Assembly (NCBI GenBank): GCA_023421505.1
Contig: JAEZTJ010000102.1
Location: forward strand, 1-64,000
Direction of reading: 5' to 3'
Length of the DNA: 64,000 nucleotides
Origin: Bacillota bacterium
GTDB taxonomy: Bacteria; Bacillota; Clostridia; Lachnospirales; Lachnospiraceae
Part shown: one piece after another, positions 1 to 8,233 of the stretch
Numbering within the stretch: position 1 is the stretch's first letter
How the letters are laid out: each line of letters starts with the position of its first letter
Notes under the pieces: model-generated
Told to the model about the DNA's origin: nothing
What the model saw: only the letters and a program-made list of their open reading frames with translations
Database searches by the model: none
Made by a program: the position numbers and the translations under genes

Positions 1-1232
1 TCCATGGCAGTAGATCCTTGCCAACCTAGTGATTTTAGCTTTTTTAAATAGGCATTGATTTTACGCTCTTTATTGAACTGATTATAGTAATTAGCACCCA
101 AATCATGAAATGCAATGCCATCCCTTAAGATGTGATAGATGGCTACTAACATGGAATGTGCTACCGCTACGTACGCACGCTTTTTACCTCGATGGGCACT
201 AATTCGTTGAAATTGCGCATAAAAATAAGAGTTTTTATTCCTTACTGCAGAGTGTGCACATAAAATTAGTGTTGTGCGAAGAAGAGAATTTCCCTTCCTT
301 GTTTTTCCTGATTTACGTTTGCCTGCACTTTCATTATTCCCTGGACAAATACCTGCCCAAGACGATATGTGGGAAGAAGTTGGAAAACGTGACATGTCAG
401 TACCGATGACGGAGATCACTGCTTTTGCACTGTCAACTGCAATACCGGGGATATCATCGATTGCTTCAACTGCCTTTTTTTGATCGCCATCCATTCTATC
501 ATCAATTTCATCATCGAGATTTTTGATATGAATATCCAACTCATCGACATGTTTGAGGCACTCGTTCATCATCCTGCACTGAAGTGGTGTTAGGATGCCA
601 TTGAGGTCATCCAGCAGCTGCACATTTGTAGCTTTGATATTACCATGAATTTCTTTATGTGAAATCATCTCATTTAACTTGGCAGAATCAATCTTTTTAC
701 CAGAGAGAATTTCCTTAAGTATGTTGCGTGAACTCATACCATTGATATCGGAAATCGTACCAGAGAGTTTGATATTGGCACCTTCTAACATTTTTTGAAG
801 GCGATTGAGTTCTCTTGCCTTATCTGCCACAAGACTCTTGCGGTAACCCAAGAGTTCCCGCAGCTCACGCTGTGCTTTATCTGGAATATAGCTAGCGCGT
901 AACAGTCCATGCTGTAAAAGGTCTGCTATCCATTCAGCATCTTTTACATCCGTCTTCCGTCCTGGTACTGCTTTGATATGATGAGCATTTACTACCATTG
1001 CACTTAAACCGGAAGATTCTAAAACATTGTAAAGAGGCTTCCAATAAGAACCCGTGCTTTCCATGGCAACCATCTCACATTTACCATGGATAAGCCAATC
1101 AGTTAACTCAAGAAGCTCTCTTGTAGTTGCACCAAACTCACGGATTTCCTGCTTCCTGCCATTAAAAAAACAGGCAACTATGAGTTTTTTGTGCACATCA
1201 ATACCACAACACTTGTCGTAAATTTTCTTCAT
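1..1232 (-). CDS. IS110-family transposase (3' end beyond the window)
   Basis: A reading frame I translated on the minus strand is open from ATG at 1232 to the window edge (about 410 codons), so only the last few residues can be missing. The N-terminal part has the RuvC-like DEDD domain: GIDVHKK near the start, MESTGSYW around residue 60 and KTDVKDAEWIA around residue 95. A central helical region follows. The C-terminal Transposase_20 domain shows IDDIPGI, SWAGICPGNNES and GKTRKGNSLLR, which includes the candidate catalytic serine. This order is that of IS110 recombinases, which are known to be guided by a bridge RNA. The start has GGAGG 8 bases upstream. No frameshift was seen, so the gene may be active. 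Confidence 0.93.
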   Translation of the reverse strand, partial: MKKIYDKCCGIDVHKKLIVACFFNGRKQEIREFGATTRELLELTDWLIHGKCEMVAMESTGSYWKPLYNVLESSGLSAMVVNAHHIKAVPGRKTDVKDAEWIADLLQHGLLRASYIPDKAQRELRELLGYRKSLVADKARELNRLQKMLEGANIKLSGTISDINGMSSRNILKEILSGKKIDSAKLNEMISHKEIHGNIKATNVQLLDDLNGILTPLQCRMMNECLKHVDELDIHIKNLDDEIDDRMDGDQKKAVEAIDDIPGIAVDSAKAVISVIGTDMSRFPTSSHISSWAGICPGNNESAGKRKSGKTRKGNSLLRTTLILCAHSAVRNKNSYFYAQFQRISAHRGKKRAYVAVAHSMLVAIYHILRDGIAFHDLGANYYNQFNKERKINAYLKKLKSLGWQGSTAM

Positions 1233-1401
1233 AATGGACTACCTCCATTTAAAATTTACGGCACGGTTCTCTGTCTGTAATTATTTTACTATACGTCCTT
1301 TTGTCAAACGAGACTGGACAGATGGTGGTGCAAATGAGAGAACCTAAAGTCAGCTTAGAGTACGAGCTCTAGACCCAAATCAAAACCGACCTTCACCGCT
1401 A
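1233..1401 (-). ncRNA. candidate IS110 bridge RNA (transposase leader)
   Basis: On the minus strand an extended -10 element (TGC-TATAAT, 1416 to 1408) has no good -35 inside the element, which fits promoters completed only when the element circularises. Downstream two large stem-loops can be drawn. The first pairs CCGACCTT (1386-1393) with AAAGTCAG (1346-1353), with two G-U pairs, and encloses a small hairpin (TAGAG 1356-1360 / CTCTA 1367-1371). The second pairs AGAGAACC (1337-1344) with GGTTCTCT (1265-1272), a perfect 8 bp around a large internal loop. Two loops in series between promoter and transposase match the target-binding and donor-binding loops of IS110 bridge RNAs. The fold is drawn by eye. 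Confidence 0.6.
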
Positions 1402-1458
1402 TTAATAATTATAGCACAAAAAAGTTGTCGGGTAGAGCCAATTACACGTTTCATTTAT

Positions 1459-1579
1459 GGTGGTGCCGAGCTGCAGCGAGGCATGGAAGGTTAGAGTATC
1501 AAAATTATTCTTACTGTAAATAACTATCACTAGAGCAATAGCCAGTTATCCTTATTCTATCTCTAACTCTAGCACCACC
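1459..1579. repeat. three-tier inverted repeat beside the IS110 element
   Basis: Nested arms: GGTGGTGC (1459-1466) with GCACCACC (1572-1579), GTTAGAG (1490-1496) with CTCTAAC (1561-1567), and ATAACT (1520-1525) with AGTTAT (1544-1549). The whole stretch could fold as one long imperfect hairpin. It may be part of the IS110 terminus, a REP-like host sequence or a structured RNA. Nothing else in 1402-1620 was recognised. Confidence 0.45.
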
Positions 1580-1621
1580 TTTTCCTATGATTATTGATTG
1601 ATGCAGCGCTTTAAATCTAAA

Positions 1622-1649
1622 TGGGCGCCTTAAAGGATTTTGGCGCCCA
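1622..1649 (-). terminator. terminator after the alpha-xylosidase gene
   Basis: A perfect 8-bp GC-rich inverted repeat (TGGGCGCC / GGCGCCCA) has a 12-base loop and lies 29 bases past the stop codon. The tract after it on the minus strand is AT-rich but not a pure T-run. Confidence 0.6.
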
Positions 1650-1677
1650 CTTAAGGGGGGTAGGTATATCTCAATTA

Positions 1678-4029
1678 TTAGTTATTATATAATTCACAGG
1701 TTATCTTGCCGCTTCCATACGGTGTTATAACCGTATCATTTCCTATCCTCTCAAAGCTGCCGTGATCGACAGAAGCAATATTCGTTGTATTAACCAACAC
1801 TACGTTATAGCTCTTATCTGACTTTACGTCAATCGTAATAGAGGAATGCTTTCTTAATATTTCAGCCTCAAGTGAAAGCTTTGCTTTATCATCATACACT
1901 ACAGTTGTAGAAGGGACATTTTCCAATAATTCATATACTTTTAGAGATACCTGATCGGCATAATTATATACCGCATCATTCTCCTTCGCTCCTACTGCCA
2001 GAATGCTTCCCGGCTTCACATACAAAGGTATGTCTAAGTATCCTAGCTTTTCTTTATACCAACGACACCCTGATTTTACTTCCCCTGTAAAGTAGTTTGT
2101 CCAATTCCCCTCTGGAAGATAATATTGTGCAATACCCTGATCATTAAAAATCGGAGCAACCAATAAGGAATCACCCAGGATATACTGCTTATCAAGATAA
2201 GCACAGGTCGGATCCTGTGTATATTCTAAGACCATACTTCTCATGGATGGAATACCAAGCTTAGAGGTCTCAATTGCATTACGGAATAAATAAGGCATAA
2301 GAGATGCCTTAAGTCTCGTGAAAAATTTCACAACAGCTACAGCTTCTTCATCATAAGCCCACGGAACACGATAGGAGGAGCTTCCGTGAAGTCTAGAATG
2401 GGTAGATAATAAGCCAAAGGCACACCAACGCTTATACACATCCGGAGTTGAAGTACTCTCAAAGCCTCCGATATCATGACTCCAAAATCCAAAGCCGGAC
2501 ATGGTTAGAGATAAGCCTCCGCGTAAGCTTTCTGCCATTGATTCATAATCAGACCAGCAGTCACCGCCCCAATGAACCGGGAATTTCTGTCCGCCTGCCG
2601 TTGCACTTCTTGCAAATAAAACTGCTTCACCCTTGCCTCGCTTTTTTTCTAATAATTCGTAAACAGTTTTATTATATAGATAGGTATAGTAATTATGCAT
2701 TTTCATCGGGTCAGAATTATCATAATATACAACATCTGTTGGTATTCTCTCACCGAAGTCTGTCTTAAAGCAGTCGACTCCCATATCTAAAAGTGCTTCC
2801 AGCTTGGAGGAAAACCACTCACAGGCTTTAGGATTTGTAAAATCCACGATAGCCATACCGGGCTGCCACATATCCCACTGCCATACGTCGCCATTCGGAC
2901 GCTTTATAAAATAACCGCCCTCGACACCCTCCGTAAACATCGGTGATTCCTGACCAATATAGCTGTTAATCCATACACAAATCTTCAGTCCCTTTTCCTT
3001 TAGCCGCTTTAGCATGCCGACAGGGTCAGGAAAAACTTTTGAATCCCAGATAAAATCACACCAGTGAAAATCCTTCATCCAGAAACAATCAAAATGAAAA
3101 ACTTTAAGAGGAATTCCTCGTTCAAACATCCCATCTACAAAGCTGTTCACAGTTGCCTCATCGTAATTGGTAGTAAAAGAAGTAGATAACCAAAGTCCAA
3201 AGGTCCAGGGAGCCGGCAGCGAGGGCTTACCGGTAAGATCTGTATAGCGCATCAAAACTTCCTTCATGGAAGGACCATTGATGATATAATAATCCAGTTC
3301 CTCACCAGAAACGGAGAATTGTACCTTCTTAACCATCTCAGAGCTTACCTCAAAGGAAACCTGCTCAGGATGATTAACAAATACGCCATAACCTCGGTTA
3401 GAAACATAGAAAGGAATATTTTTATAGGATTGATCCGTGGAAGTACCGCCATCCTCATTCCAGATGTCTACGGTCTGTCCATTCTTTACAAAGGGAGTAA
3501 AACGCTCGCCTAACCCATAAATAAGCTCTCCTACGGATAAGGATAATCGCTCTCTCATGTAAGTATCCTTGATACCGCCATCATCATAGGCTAAGCCCCT
3601 CCAGTCGGTCTTCACGTAGGCAAGATCACGCCAGCCGCTGTCTGTAAGCTTTTCGTTCTCCCGATAATAGGTCATTTTCCAGTTTTCTTTATTAATTTCC
3701 AGATGCAGACTTCCGCTTGTTATCTTAAGTAAATGATCAAGCTCTTCTATCTGTAAGCTTCTGTCATCATCAATTTCAATATCGAATTCAGGCGTCTTCT
3801 TTCTGACTCCCATATAATGATTCGTTCGTATTCTTAGAATCTCAGGGGCAGGGGATGATATGCGGATTGTCAAATTGGGTCCGCCAAGGGTATCACCCCT
3901 ATGATTAATTTTATGTGTCGGAGCACAAAGTGTTAAAAGTTTGTCCTCTTTTTTCGCAAAATAGACTTCTGCCGGAGAAAACACTTCCGTACCTTCCTTA
4001 TGTATCCAACATCCGTTACTAAATCTCAT
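1678..4029 (-). CDS. yicI: alpha-xylosidase, GH31 (YicI type)
   Basis: Predicted to release alpha-xylose from the non-reducing end of isoprimeverose and xyloglucan oligosaccharides in the cytosol; no signal peptide is seen. The protein is 783 aa, against about 772 in E. coli YicI, and is collinear with it along its length. The nucleophile motif KTDFGERIPTDV (Asp near 424) and the acid/base motif HWGGDC (Asp near 490) are both present. The CFWM and SFTTNYDE segments that shape the YicI pocket are also kept, which favours xylosidase over glucosidase. I chose ATG 4029 (MRFSNGCW) because it has AAGGAGG 5 bases upstream and matches the YicI N-terminus; an in-frame ATG at 4056 has no comparable site. 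No sugar transporter lies next to it here. Confidence 0.93.
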   Translation of the reverse strand: MRFSNGCWIHKEGTEVFSPAEVYFAKKEDKLLTLCAPTHKINHRGDTLGGPNLTIRISSPAPEILRIRTNHYMGVRKKTPEFDIEIDDDRSLQIEELDHLLKITSGSLHLEINKENWKMTYYRENEKLTDSGWRDLAYVKTDWRGLAYDDGGIKDTYMRERLSLSVGELIYGLGERFTPFVKNGQTVDIWNEDGGTSTDQSYKNIPFYVSNRGYGVFVNHPEQVSFEVSSEMVKKVQFSVSGEELDYYIINGPSMKEVLMRYTDLTGKPSLPAPWTFGLWLSTSFTTNYDEATVNSFVDGMFERGIPLKVFHFDCFWMKDFHWCDFIWDSKVFPDPVGMLKRLKEKGLKICVWINSYIGQESPMFTEGVEGGYFIKRPNGDVWQWDMWQPGMAIVDFTNPKACEWFSSKLEALLDMGVDCFKTDFGERIPTDVVYYDNSDPMKMHNYYTYLYNKTVYELLEKKRGKGEAVLFARSATAGGQKFPVHWGGDCWSDYESMAESLRGGLSLTMSGFGFWSHDIGGFESTSTPDVYKRWCAFGLLSTHSRLHGSSSYRVPWAYDEEAVAVVKFFTRLKASLMPYLFRNAIETSKLGIPSMRSMVLEYTQDPTCAYLDKQYILGDSLLVAPIFNDQGIAQYYLPEGNWTNYFTGEVKSGCRWYKEKLGYLDIPLYVKPGSILAVGAKENDAVYNYADQVSLKVYELLENVPSTTVVYDDKAKLSLEAEILRKHSSITIDVKSDKSYNVVLVNTTNIASVDHGSFERIGNDTVITPYGSGKITCELYNN

Positions 4030-4446
4030 AAATACCTCCTTTACATGCTCCTGCATGTATTCATTGTTATTATTATAGCAATAGGTACACGAAATATAAA
4101 TGTACTAAATCAGCCTGGTCATGGTGTATTTTCTATAAAAAGATGTCTGCTGTATCTTATCTGGCATAAACAAGCTCAGGATTTTATACAATATAGTCCG
4201 GCCCCTATACTATAGCTTAACCTCATTTGGATTTTAATCACAATTATTATAGATAAAAAGCATGAATAATTATATTTTGTGATAATCTCCGATCCTTTTG
4301 AGCAAAATTAGATTAACAGATTCTATTAGTTGTTTTCTTCCCTAGTGAAATCTTTCAATAGCAAAAACCTGCCCTATGAATTATCCTATACTTTCAAATC
4401 AATTCCATGATATAATCTATATAATTTGAAAACGGAGGCACTGGCA
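4030..4446. other. divergent intergenic region, about 415 bp
   Basis: This separates the divergent alpha-xylosidase and GH3 genes. A TATAAT at 4411-4416 (plus) may serve the GH3 gene and a TATAAT near 4068-4073 (minus) may serve the xylosidase; neither has a convincing -35 box. No coding sequence or operator was recognised. Confidence 0.4.
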
Positions 4447-5712
4447 ATGAAAACCTTAAAAATACTAATCGTTATCATCCTGCTTTTAGCGATAAACGGC
4501 TGCAGTTTCTTAAATAAAAACTCGAAGGAAAATAATATAACACCAACAGCTGTACCTACTCAAGGAAACAATCCGACAAGGACGCTGACCCCTACTGTAT
4601 TGCCAACAGCTGTGTCTACCATTAAAATTATCCCTACCACTGTACCCAGTCCCACTCTCCCGATGGAAGATACTTCGAATAAACCTGATAATGATGATAC
4701 CATCTCGGAGCTAATCGGACAAATGTCCATAGAGGAAAAGGTAGGGCAGTTGTTTTTCGTTCGCTGCAATAAGGATAGCGCCATTTTGGATATTGAGACC
4801 TATCATATGGGCGGTTTCATCCTTTTTGCTGGAGATTTTAGTGGCAGAACCAAAAATGATGTGAAGGAGGCAATTAACAGCTATCAGTCAGCGTCTGCAA
4901 TACCATTACTGATTGGTGTAGATGAGGAAGGCGGTAAAGTTAACCGGGTAAGTAAATATCCATCCTTCCGTTTAAAACCCTTCCAATCTCCTCAGGAGCT
5001 TTATAAGCTTGGTGGTTTTGATCTAATCGTACAGGATACAAAGGAAAAAGCAAAGCTTTTAAAAAGTCTGGGAATCAATGTTAATTTAGCACCCGTCTGC
5101 GATATCTCCACCGATCCAAAGGATTTTATCTATGAACGTTCCTTTGGAAAGGATGCAAAAATGACCTCGAATTATGTAAAAACTGTTGTAGAGACTATGA
5201 AATCCCGTAAGCTTGGAAGTACGCTAAAGCATTTTCCCGGTTATGGTAACAATGTAGATACTCACACCGGTATAGCAATTGATAACCGCAGCAGCAAACA
5301 ATTTAGAACGAGTGATTTTCTTCCTTTTCAAGCTGGTATAGAGGCAGGTGCCGACAGTATCCTTGTTTCTCATAATATTGTAAATTGCTTTGATAAAAAA
5401 TTCCCTGCATCCCTTTCTGTCGCTGTACACGATATACTACGCGAGGATTTAGGATATAACGGTGTTATCATGACTGATGATTTGAGTATGAATGCAATCA
5501 CAGCATATACTGGAAATCAGGCTGCTGCTGTTCTTGCAGTAAACGCCGGTAATGATTTCATCATTTCCTCCGACTATACAATCCAGATTCCTGCTGTCCT
5601 TGCTGCAGTGAAAGAAGGTAAAATTAAGGAAAGCCTCATCAATGAATCGGTTAGACGTATCCTGACATGGAAGCAGTCTCTTGGTATTTTAGAGAATACT
5701 AACACTGATTAA
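4447..5712 (+). CDS. GH3 beta-N-acetylhexosaminidase-like lipoprotein (NagZ family)
   Basis: A cell-surface lipoprotein of 421 aa in family 3 of glycoside hydrolases, likely acting on N-acetylglucosamine-containing muropeptides or oligosaccharides. A signal peptide ends in the lipobox INGC. A Pro/Thr-rich linker of about 50 residues follows, then the TIM-barrel domain. NagZ landmarks are KHFPGYG followed by DTH (the Asp-His dyad; usually DSH) and MTDDLSM with the nucleophile Asp. The usual KHFPGHG is KHFPGYG here, so the substrate-contact loop is slightly unusual. ATG 4447 is preferred over the in-frame ATG 4426 because GGAGG lies 8 bases upstream and the signal peptide then starts normally. 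The C-terminal GH3 domain is absent, as in other NagZ proteins. Confidence 0.87.
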   Translation: MKTLKILIVIILLLAINGCSFLNKNSKENNITPTAVPTQGNNPTRTLTPTVLPTAVSTIKIIPTTVPSPTLPMEDTSNKPDNDDTISELIGQMSIEEKVGQLFFVRCNKDSAILDIETYHMGGFILFAGDFSGRTKNDVKEAINSYQSASAIPLLIGVDEEGGKVNRVSKYPSFRLKPFQSPQELYKLGGFDLIVQDTKEKAKLLKSLGINVNLAPVCDISTDPKDFIYERSFGKDAKMTSNYVKTVVETMKSRKLGSTLKHFPGYGNNVDTHTGIAIDNRSSKQFRTSDFLPFQAGIEAGADSILVSHNIVNCFDKKFPASLSVAVHDILREDLGYNGVIMTDDLSMNAITAYTGNQAAAVLAVNAGNDFIISSDYTIQIPAVLAAVKEGKIKESLINESVRRILTWKQSLGILENTNTD

Positions 5713-5723
5713 GCAATTCTCTA

Positions 5724-5753
5724 TTGATGGATAAGATCTTTGTATGCTATAAT
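5724..5753 (+). promoter_or_regulatory. SigA-type promoter for the PNPOx-like gene
   Basis: TTGATG (5724-5729), an 18-bp spacer, then TATAAT (5748-5753) with an extended TGC in front. It would give a 5' UTR of about 90 bases that includes a small CCTATAATAGG hairpin. Confidence 0.6.
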
Positions 5754-5852
5754 GCCATATAATTGTTTCTAATTATCATTTATTCATAACACGAAAACGA
5801 GAGGGTTTTTGAAATTCCAATCCTATAATAGGATAAGAAATGTGAGGGATAC

Positions 5853-6326
5853 ATGAGAAGAAAAGATCGTGAAATCACAAATAAAGAGGAAATCATCGAA
5901 TTGATCAAAAAGTGCAGTGTATGCAGACTGGCCTTTTATGATGAAGAGTACCCTTATATCGTTCCGATGAATTTTGGTTACTCTAGTCAGGAAGAAAGTA
6001 TAGAATTATTTTTTCACTGTGCGACGAAGGGTAAGAAACTTGAGCTGCTTTGTAATAATCCAAAGGTAGGCTTTGAGATGGATTGTAATCATAAGCTGAT
6101 ACTTGGGGAGAAAGACTGCAATAGTACAATGGAATACGAGAGTATATGCGGTAATGGCATTCTGGAAATCCTACCGGAGGATAAAAAAGTTTATGCGTTA
6201 ACACAGCTGATGAAGCAGTATAGTAAAAAAGATGAATTTAAATTTGAGGAAAAGGATTTAAAAGCTGTACATGTACTGAAGTTAAGTGTCCATAATATCT
6301 ATGCCAAGCAGTTGAAGCTTTCTTAA
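5853..6326 (+). CDS. pyridoxamine 5'-phosphate oxidase-like flavin protein (NimA-like)
   Basis: A 157-aa single-domain protein of the split-barrel FMN-binding fold. Seen in sequence: an N-terminal CRLAFYDEEYPYIVPMNFGY strand-turn, then a FHCATKGKKLELL segment, both typical of NimA-related and general-stress pyridoxamine oxidase-like proteins. Members reduce nitro-compounds or bind flavin or heme, and the substrate here cannot be assigned. GAGGG lies just upstream of the ATG. It stands alone, with its own promoter, between a GH3 gene and a convergent gene, and shares a bidirectional terminator with the latter. Confidence 0.82.
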   Translation: MRRKDREITNKEEIIELIKKCSVCRLAFYDEEYPYIVPMNFGYSSQEESIELFFHCATKGKKLELLCNNPKVGFEMDCNHKLILGEKDCNSTMEYESICGNGILEILPEDKKVYALTQLMKQYSKKDEFKFEEKDLKAVHVLKLSVHNIYAKQLKLS

Positions 6327-6454
6327 AAACTAAAATTTCAAAAAAATAAGGTTTATCTTCTATATAATTATTGTATTATTATAATTATTCAGATAAGTAA
6401 TTATTATACTATCCCTTTTTGATTTGAATTGATAACAGGTTATAAATATAGTTT

Positions 6455-6478
6455 AAGGCGGCCATATTTGACCGCCTT
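6455..6478. terminator. bidirectional terminator
   Basis: AAGGCGG (6455-6461) pairs with CCGCCTT (6472-6478), followed by TTCTATTT on the plus strand. It sits between two convergent genes. Confidence 0.75.
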
Positions 6479-6502
6479 TCTATTTAATAACTCTGACTTA
6501 CT

Positions 6503-7450
6503 CTATTCTACTATTTCAAGATTTCCATTTGTACCGATACCACTATAAAGAATATTACCTGCCCGATCAGAAAATCTTACTTTTATAACACTATTCAAGC
6601 TTTCTTTAATACTTCTGCTCATCTGGCCGTTAATAGGGGCCTTGATTACCCCACCCTCCGTATAGGTAATTAATAAGTCCAGACGAAAACGGCAATCCTT
6701 AACCGCAATTCTTACCTTATTCCTTGTATAATATAATTTACTAAGGGTAGAACAATTATAGGAGGTAAAGAGAAAAATCCGGTCCTTATAACGGAACATT
6801 GTCAGGAAACCGTTAAAGCTTCCTCCCATAAAGGGAACTCTTGCAGCACTGAAAAATAAAGATACATCGTCAGGTTGAAAATGATTCGACTGAAACCAAA
6901 TCCAGGATTTTGGCATAGACTTTCCCCAGTCCTTTTCTATATAACCAATACCATCTGTAAAGTCCACAGTCTTACCCGATATCTTAAGATGGCCAATAAT
7001 CTCATTCTGTATGCTGATAATCTCATGATAACATTCCATAAAAGGGTTATATAAAAAGGGGCCCATAACTCCAGGTCTAAAAATAGTTCTCGGAAATTCC
7101 ATGATATTACAAAAATACAAATCTCCCTGTATACTGATTTCACTGCCCATTACATTTAACCTGATTCTGCTTTTCGAAAAATAGTTATCTCCGATCATGA
7201 TTTCAAATTTATTCTCATTGAAACTGAAATCATTGATATCATAATGAAAGTAGCTTACCTTATTATCTGTATCAAGTACCTGGATGAATGCATGGGTATC
7301 CCAGGTACCGATTGATATACCCGGAATAATAATCAGGGAACGCTCTGCCTTACTATCCGTTATTTTAAAATACCAGCCCTCAAAATATCTTTTCTTTTTG
7401 TTTTTCCCCTGAAAGATATCTGGATTTAATTTTTTATTTATACAATACAT
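6503..7450 (-). CDS. tocopherol cyclase-like family protein
   Basis: A 315-aa protein with the family signature KRYFEGWYFKI near residue 21 and EKDWGKSMPKSWIWFQSNHF in the middle. These are the conserved blocks of the plant tocopherol cyclase family (Pfam Tocopherol_cycl) as found in Firmicutes and Bacteroidetes. Bacterial members are not known to make tocopherol, so a lipocalin-like lipid or small-molecule role is only inference. No signal peptide or membrane segment is seen. AAGGA lies upstream of the ATG. The next gene on the same strand, a small membrane protein, ends 33 bp upstream and may be co-transcribed. Confidence 0.8.
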   Translation of the reverse strand: MYCINKKLNPDIFQGKNKKKRYFEGWYFKITDSKAERSLIIIPGISIGTWDTHAFIQVLDTDNKVSYFHYDINDFSFNENKFEIMIGDNYFSKSRIRLNVMGSEISIQGDLYFCNIMEFPRTIFRPGVMGPFLYNPFMECYHEIISIQNEIIGHLKISGKTVDFTDGIGYIEKDWGKSMPKSWIWFQSNHFQPDDVSLFFSAARVPFMGGSFNGFLTMFRYKDRIFLFTSYNCSTLSKLYYTRNKVRIAVKDCRFRLDLLITYTEGGVIKAPINGQMSRSIKESLNSVIKVRFSDRAGNILYSGIGTNGNLEIVE

Positions 7451-7483
7451 GCTACTTTTCCTTTTCTGATATAAGCATACGTT

Positions 7484-7942
7484 TTATTGTTTTTCGGCCA
7501 TACTTAGAGCATCCTCTGCATTCGGATTTTCTCCTTTGAAATCCCCTCTCATTGCCTTAAGCGCAGTCTTTTCTGCATTTATTTCATCAGACGTCCTTAC
7601 TCCCCATTTGCGGATAAAGGGCAGCGGCGGACACCAGCCCTGCAGTGCATGCCATAACATAAAGCCTGCAACGGAGCCGGTTAAAAGGAACCAGAATCTG
7701 CTCATTTTAATACCCAGATAGGAGCTTAACAGAATCAGCATGGAAGCATTCACTTCCAAAACCCGTTCCGTATCCCATTCCTGTCCCAGTACAGTAATAC
7801 GATCCGTAAAATCCGTCTCATCTGCATTTTTAAATATATTAAGAGAACGAATAGTTTGATTTCTTATCTCTGCATTAATCTTAGGATCTGTTCTTAAAAA
7901 TACCCTTTTTGAAGTTGGAGGAAATAAATTCTTTCTTTTCAT
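7484..7942 (-). CDS. small membrane protein with YgaP-like transmembrane domain (DUF2892)
   Basis: About 152 aa. A hydrophilic N-terminus of some 60 residues precedes the segment RVLEVNASMLILLSSYLGI and a second hydrophobic stretch FWFLLTGSVAGFMLWHALQGW. This gives a two-helix hairpin of the kind in DUF2892/YgaP proteins, with a CPPLPF turn after it. The rhodanese domain found in some YgaP proteins is absent. The start is uncertain: ATG 7942 (MKRKN) has GGTGAT upstream, while ATG 7957 has no recognisable ribosome site. A hairpin repeat of the GGTAATTGC family lies immediately upstream. Function unknown. Confidence 0.68.
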   Translation of the reverse strand: MKRKNLFPPTSKRVFLRTDPKINAEIRNQTIRSLNIFKNADETDFTDRITVLGQEWDTERVLEVNASMLILLSSYLGIKMSRFWFLLTGSVAGFMLWHALQGWCPPLPFIRKWGVRTSDEINAEKTALKAMRGDFKGENPNAEDALSMAEKQ

Positions 7943-7969
7943 ATCATCATCACCCATCCATTTTAGTTA

Positions 7970-8064
7970 GGTAATTGCAAAACGCTTGTTAGTAGGCTTA
8001 TCTTCCGCTCTGAGATAGCTTTTTTGTAAATAATACCCGCTTACAGATAAATTTCGCAATTGCC
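7970..8064. repeat. MITE-like hairpin repeat, copy A
   Basis: 95 bp bounded by GGTAATTGCAAAA (left) and TTTCGCAATTGCC (right), an imperfect terminal inverted repeat of about 13 bp. The same termini recur near 44.8 and 61.0 kb. It contains no open frame and lies upstream of the small membrane protein gene. Confidence 0.6.
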
Positions 8065-8174
8065 TGATTTAAAGTTAGTATGTGTGATATCATATAAAAT
8101 ATGCAACGCAATGAAATTACCCCAGAAATGAACAAAAGCATTTTGCTACAATAAAACCTGAGTTTTCCTGCAAA

Positions 8175-8219
8175 AGAATAAAGCCTGTTAACAAACAAGT
8201 TGTTTACAGACTTTATTCT
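8175..8219. terminator. terminator after the O-antigen-ligase-like gene
   Basis: AGAATAAAG (8175-8183) pairs with CTTTATTCT (8211-8219), with further pairing of CTGTTAACAA and TTGTTTACAG inside. The flanks are T-rich on both strands. Confidence 0.7.
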
Positions 8220-8233
8220 TTCTAGCTTCTAGT

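Larger units (their letters stand above)
1..1470 (-). mobile_element. IS110-family insertion sequence, partial
   Basis: This is the transposase gene plus its long non-coding leader. The downstream end lies outside the window. IS110 elements have no clear terminal inverted repeats, so the upstream boundary cannot be read directly. I place it near 1457-1470 because the 10-mer ATGGTGGTGC there recurs inside the predicted donor-type loop of the leader RNA. The coding strand is the minus strand. The right limit is a guess and could lie anywhere between about 1415 and 1590. Confidence 0.6.

Noticed and set aside
274..483. Plus-strand 69-codon frame at the left edge.
   Set aside because: It is antisense to the IS110 transposase, which has clear family motifs on the minus strand.
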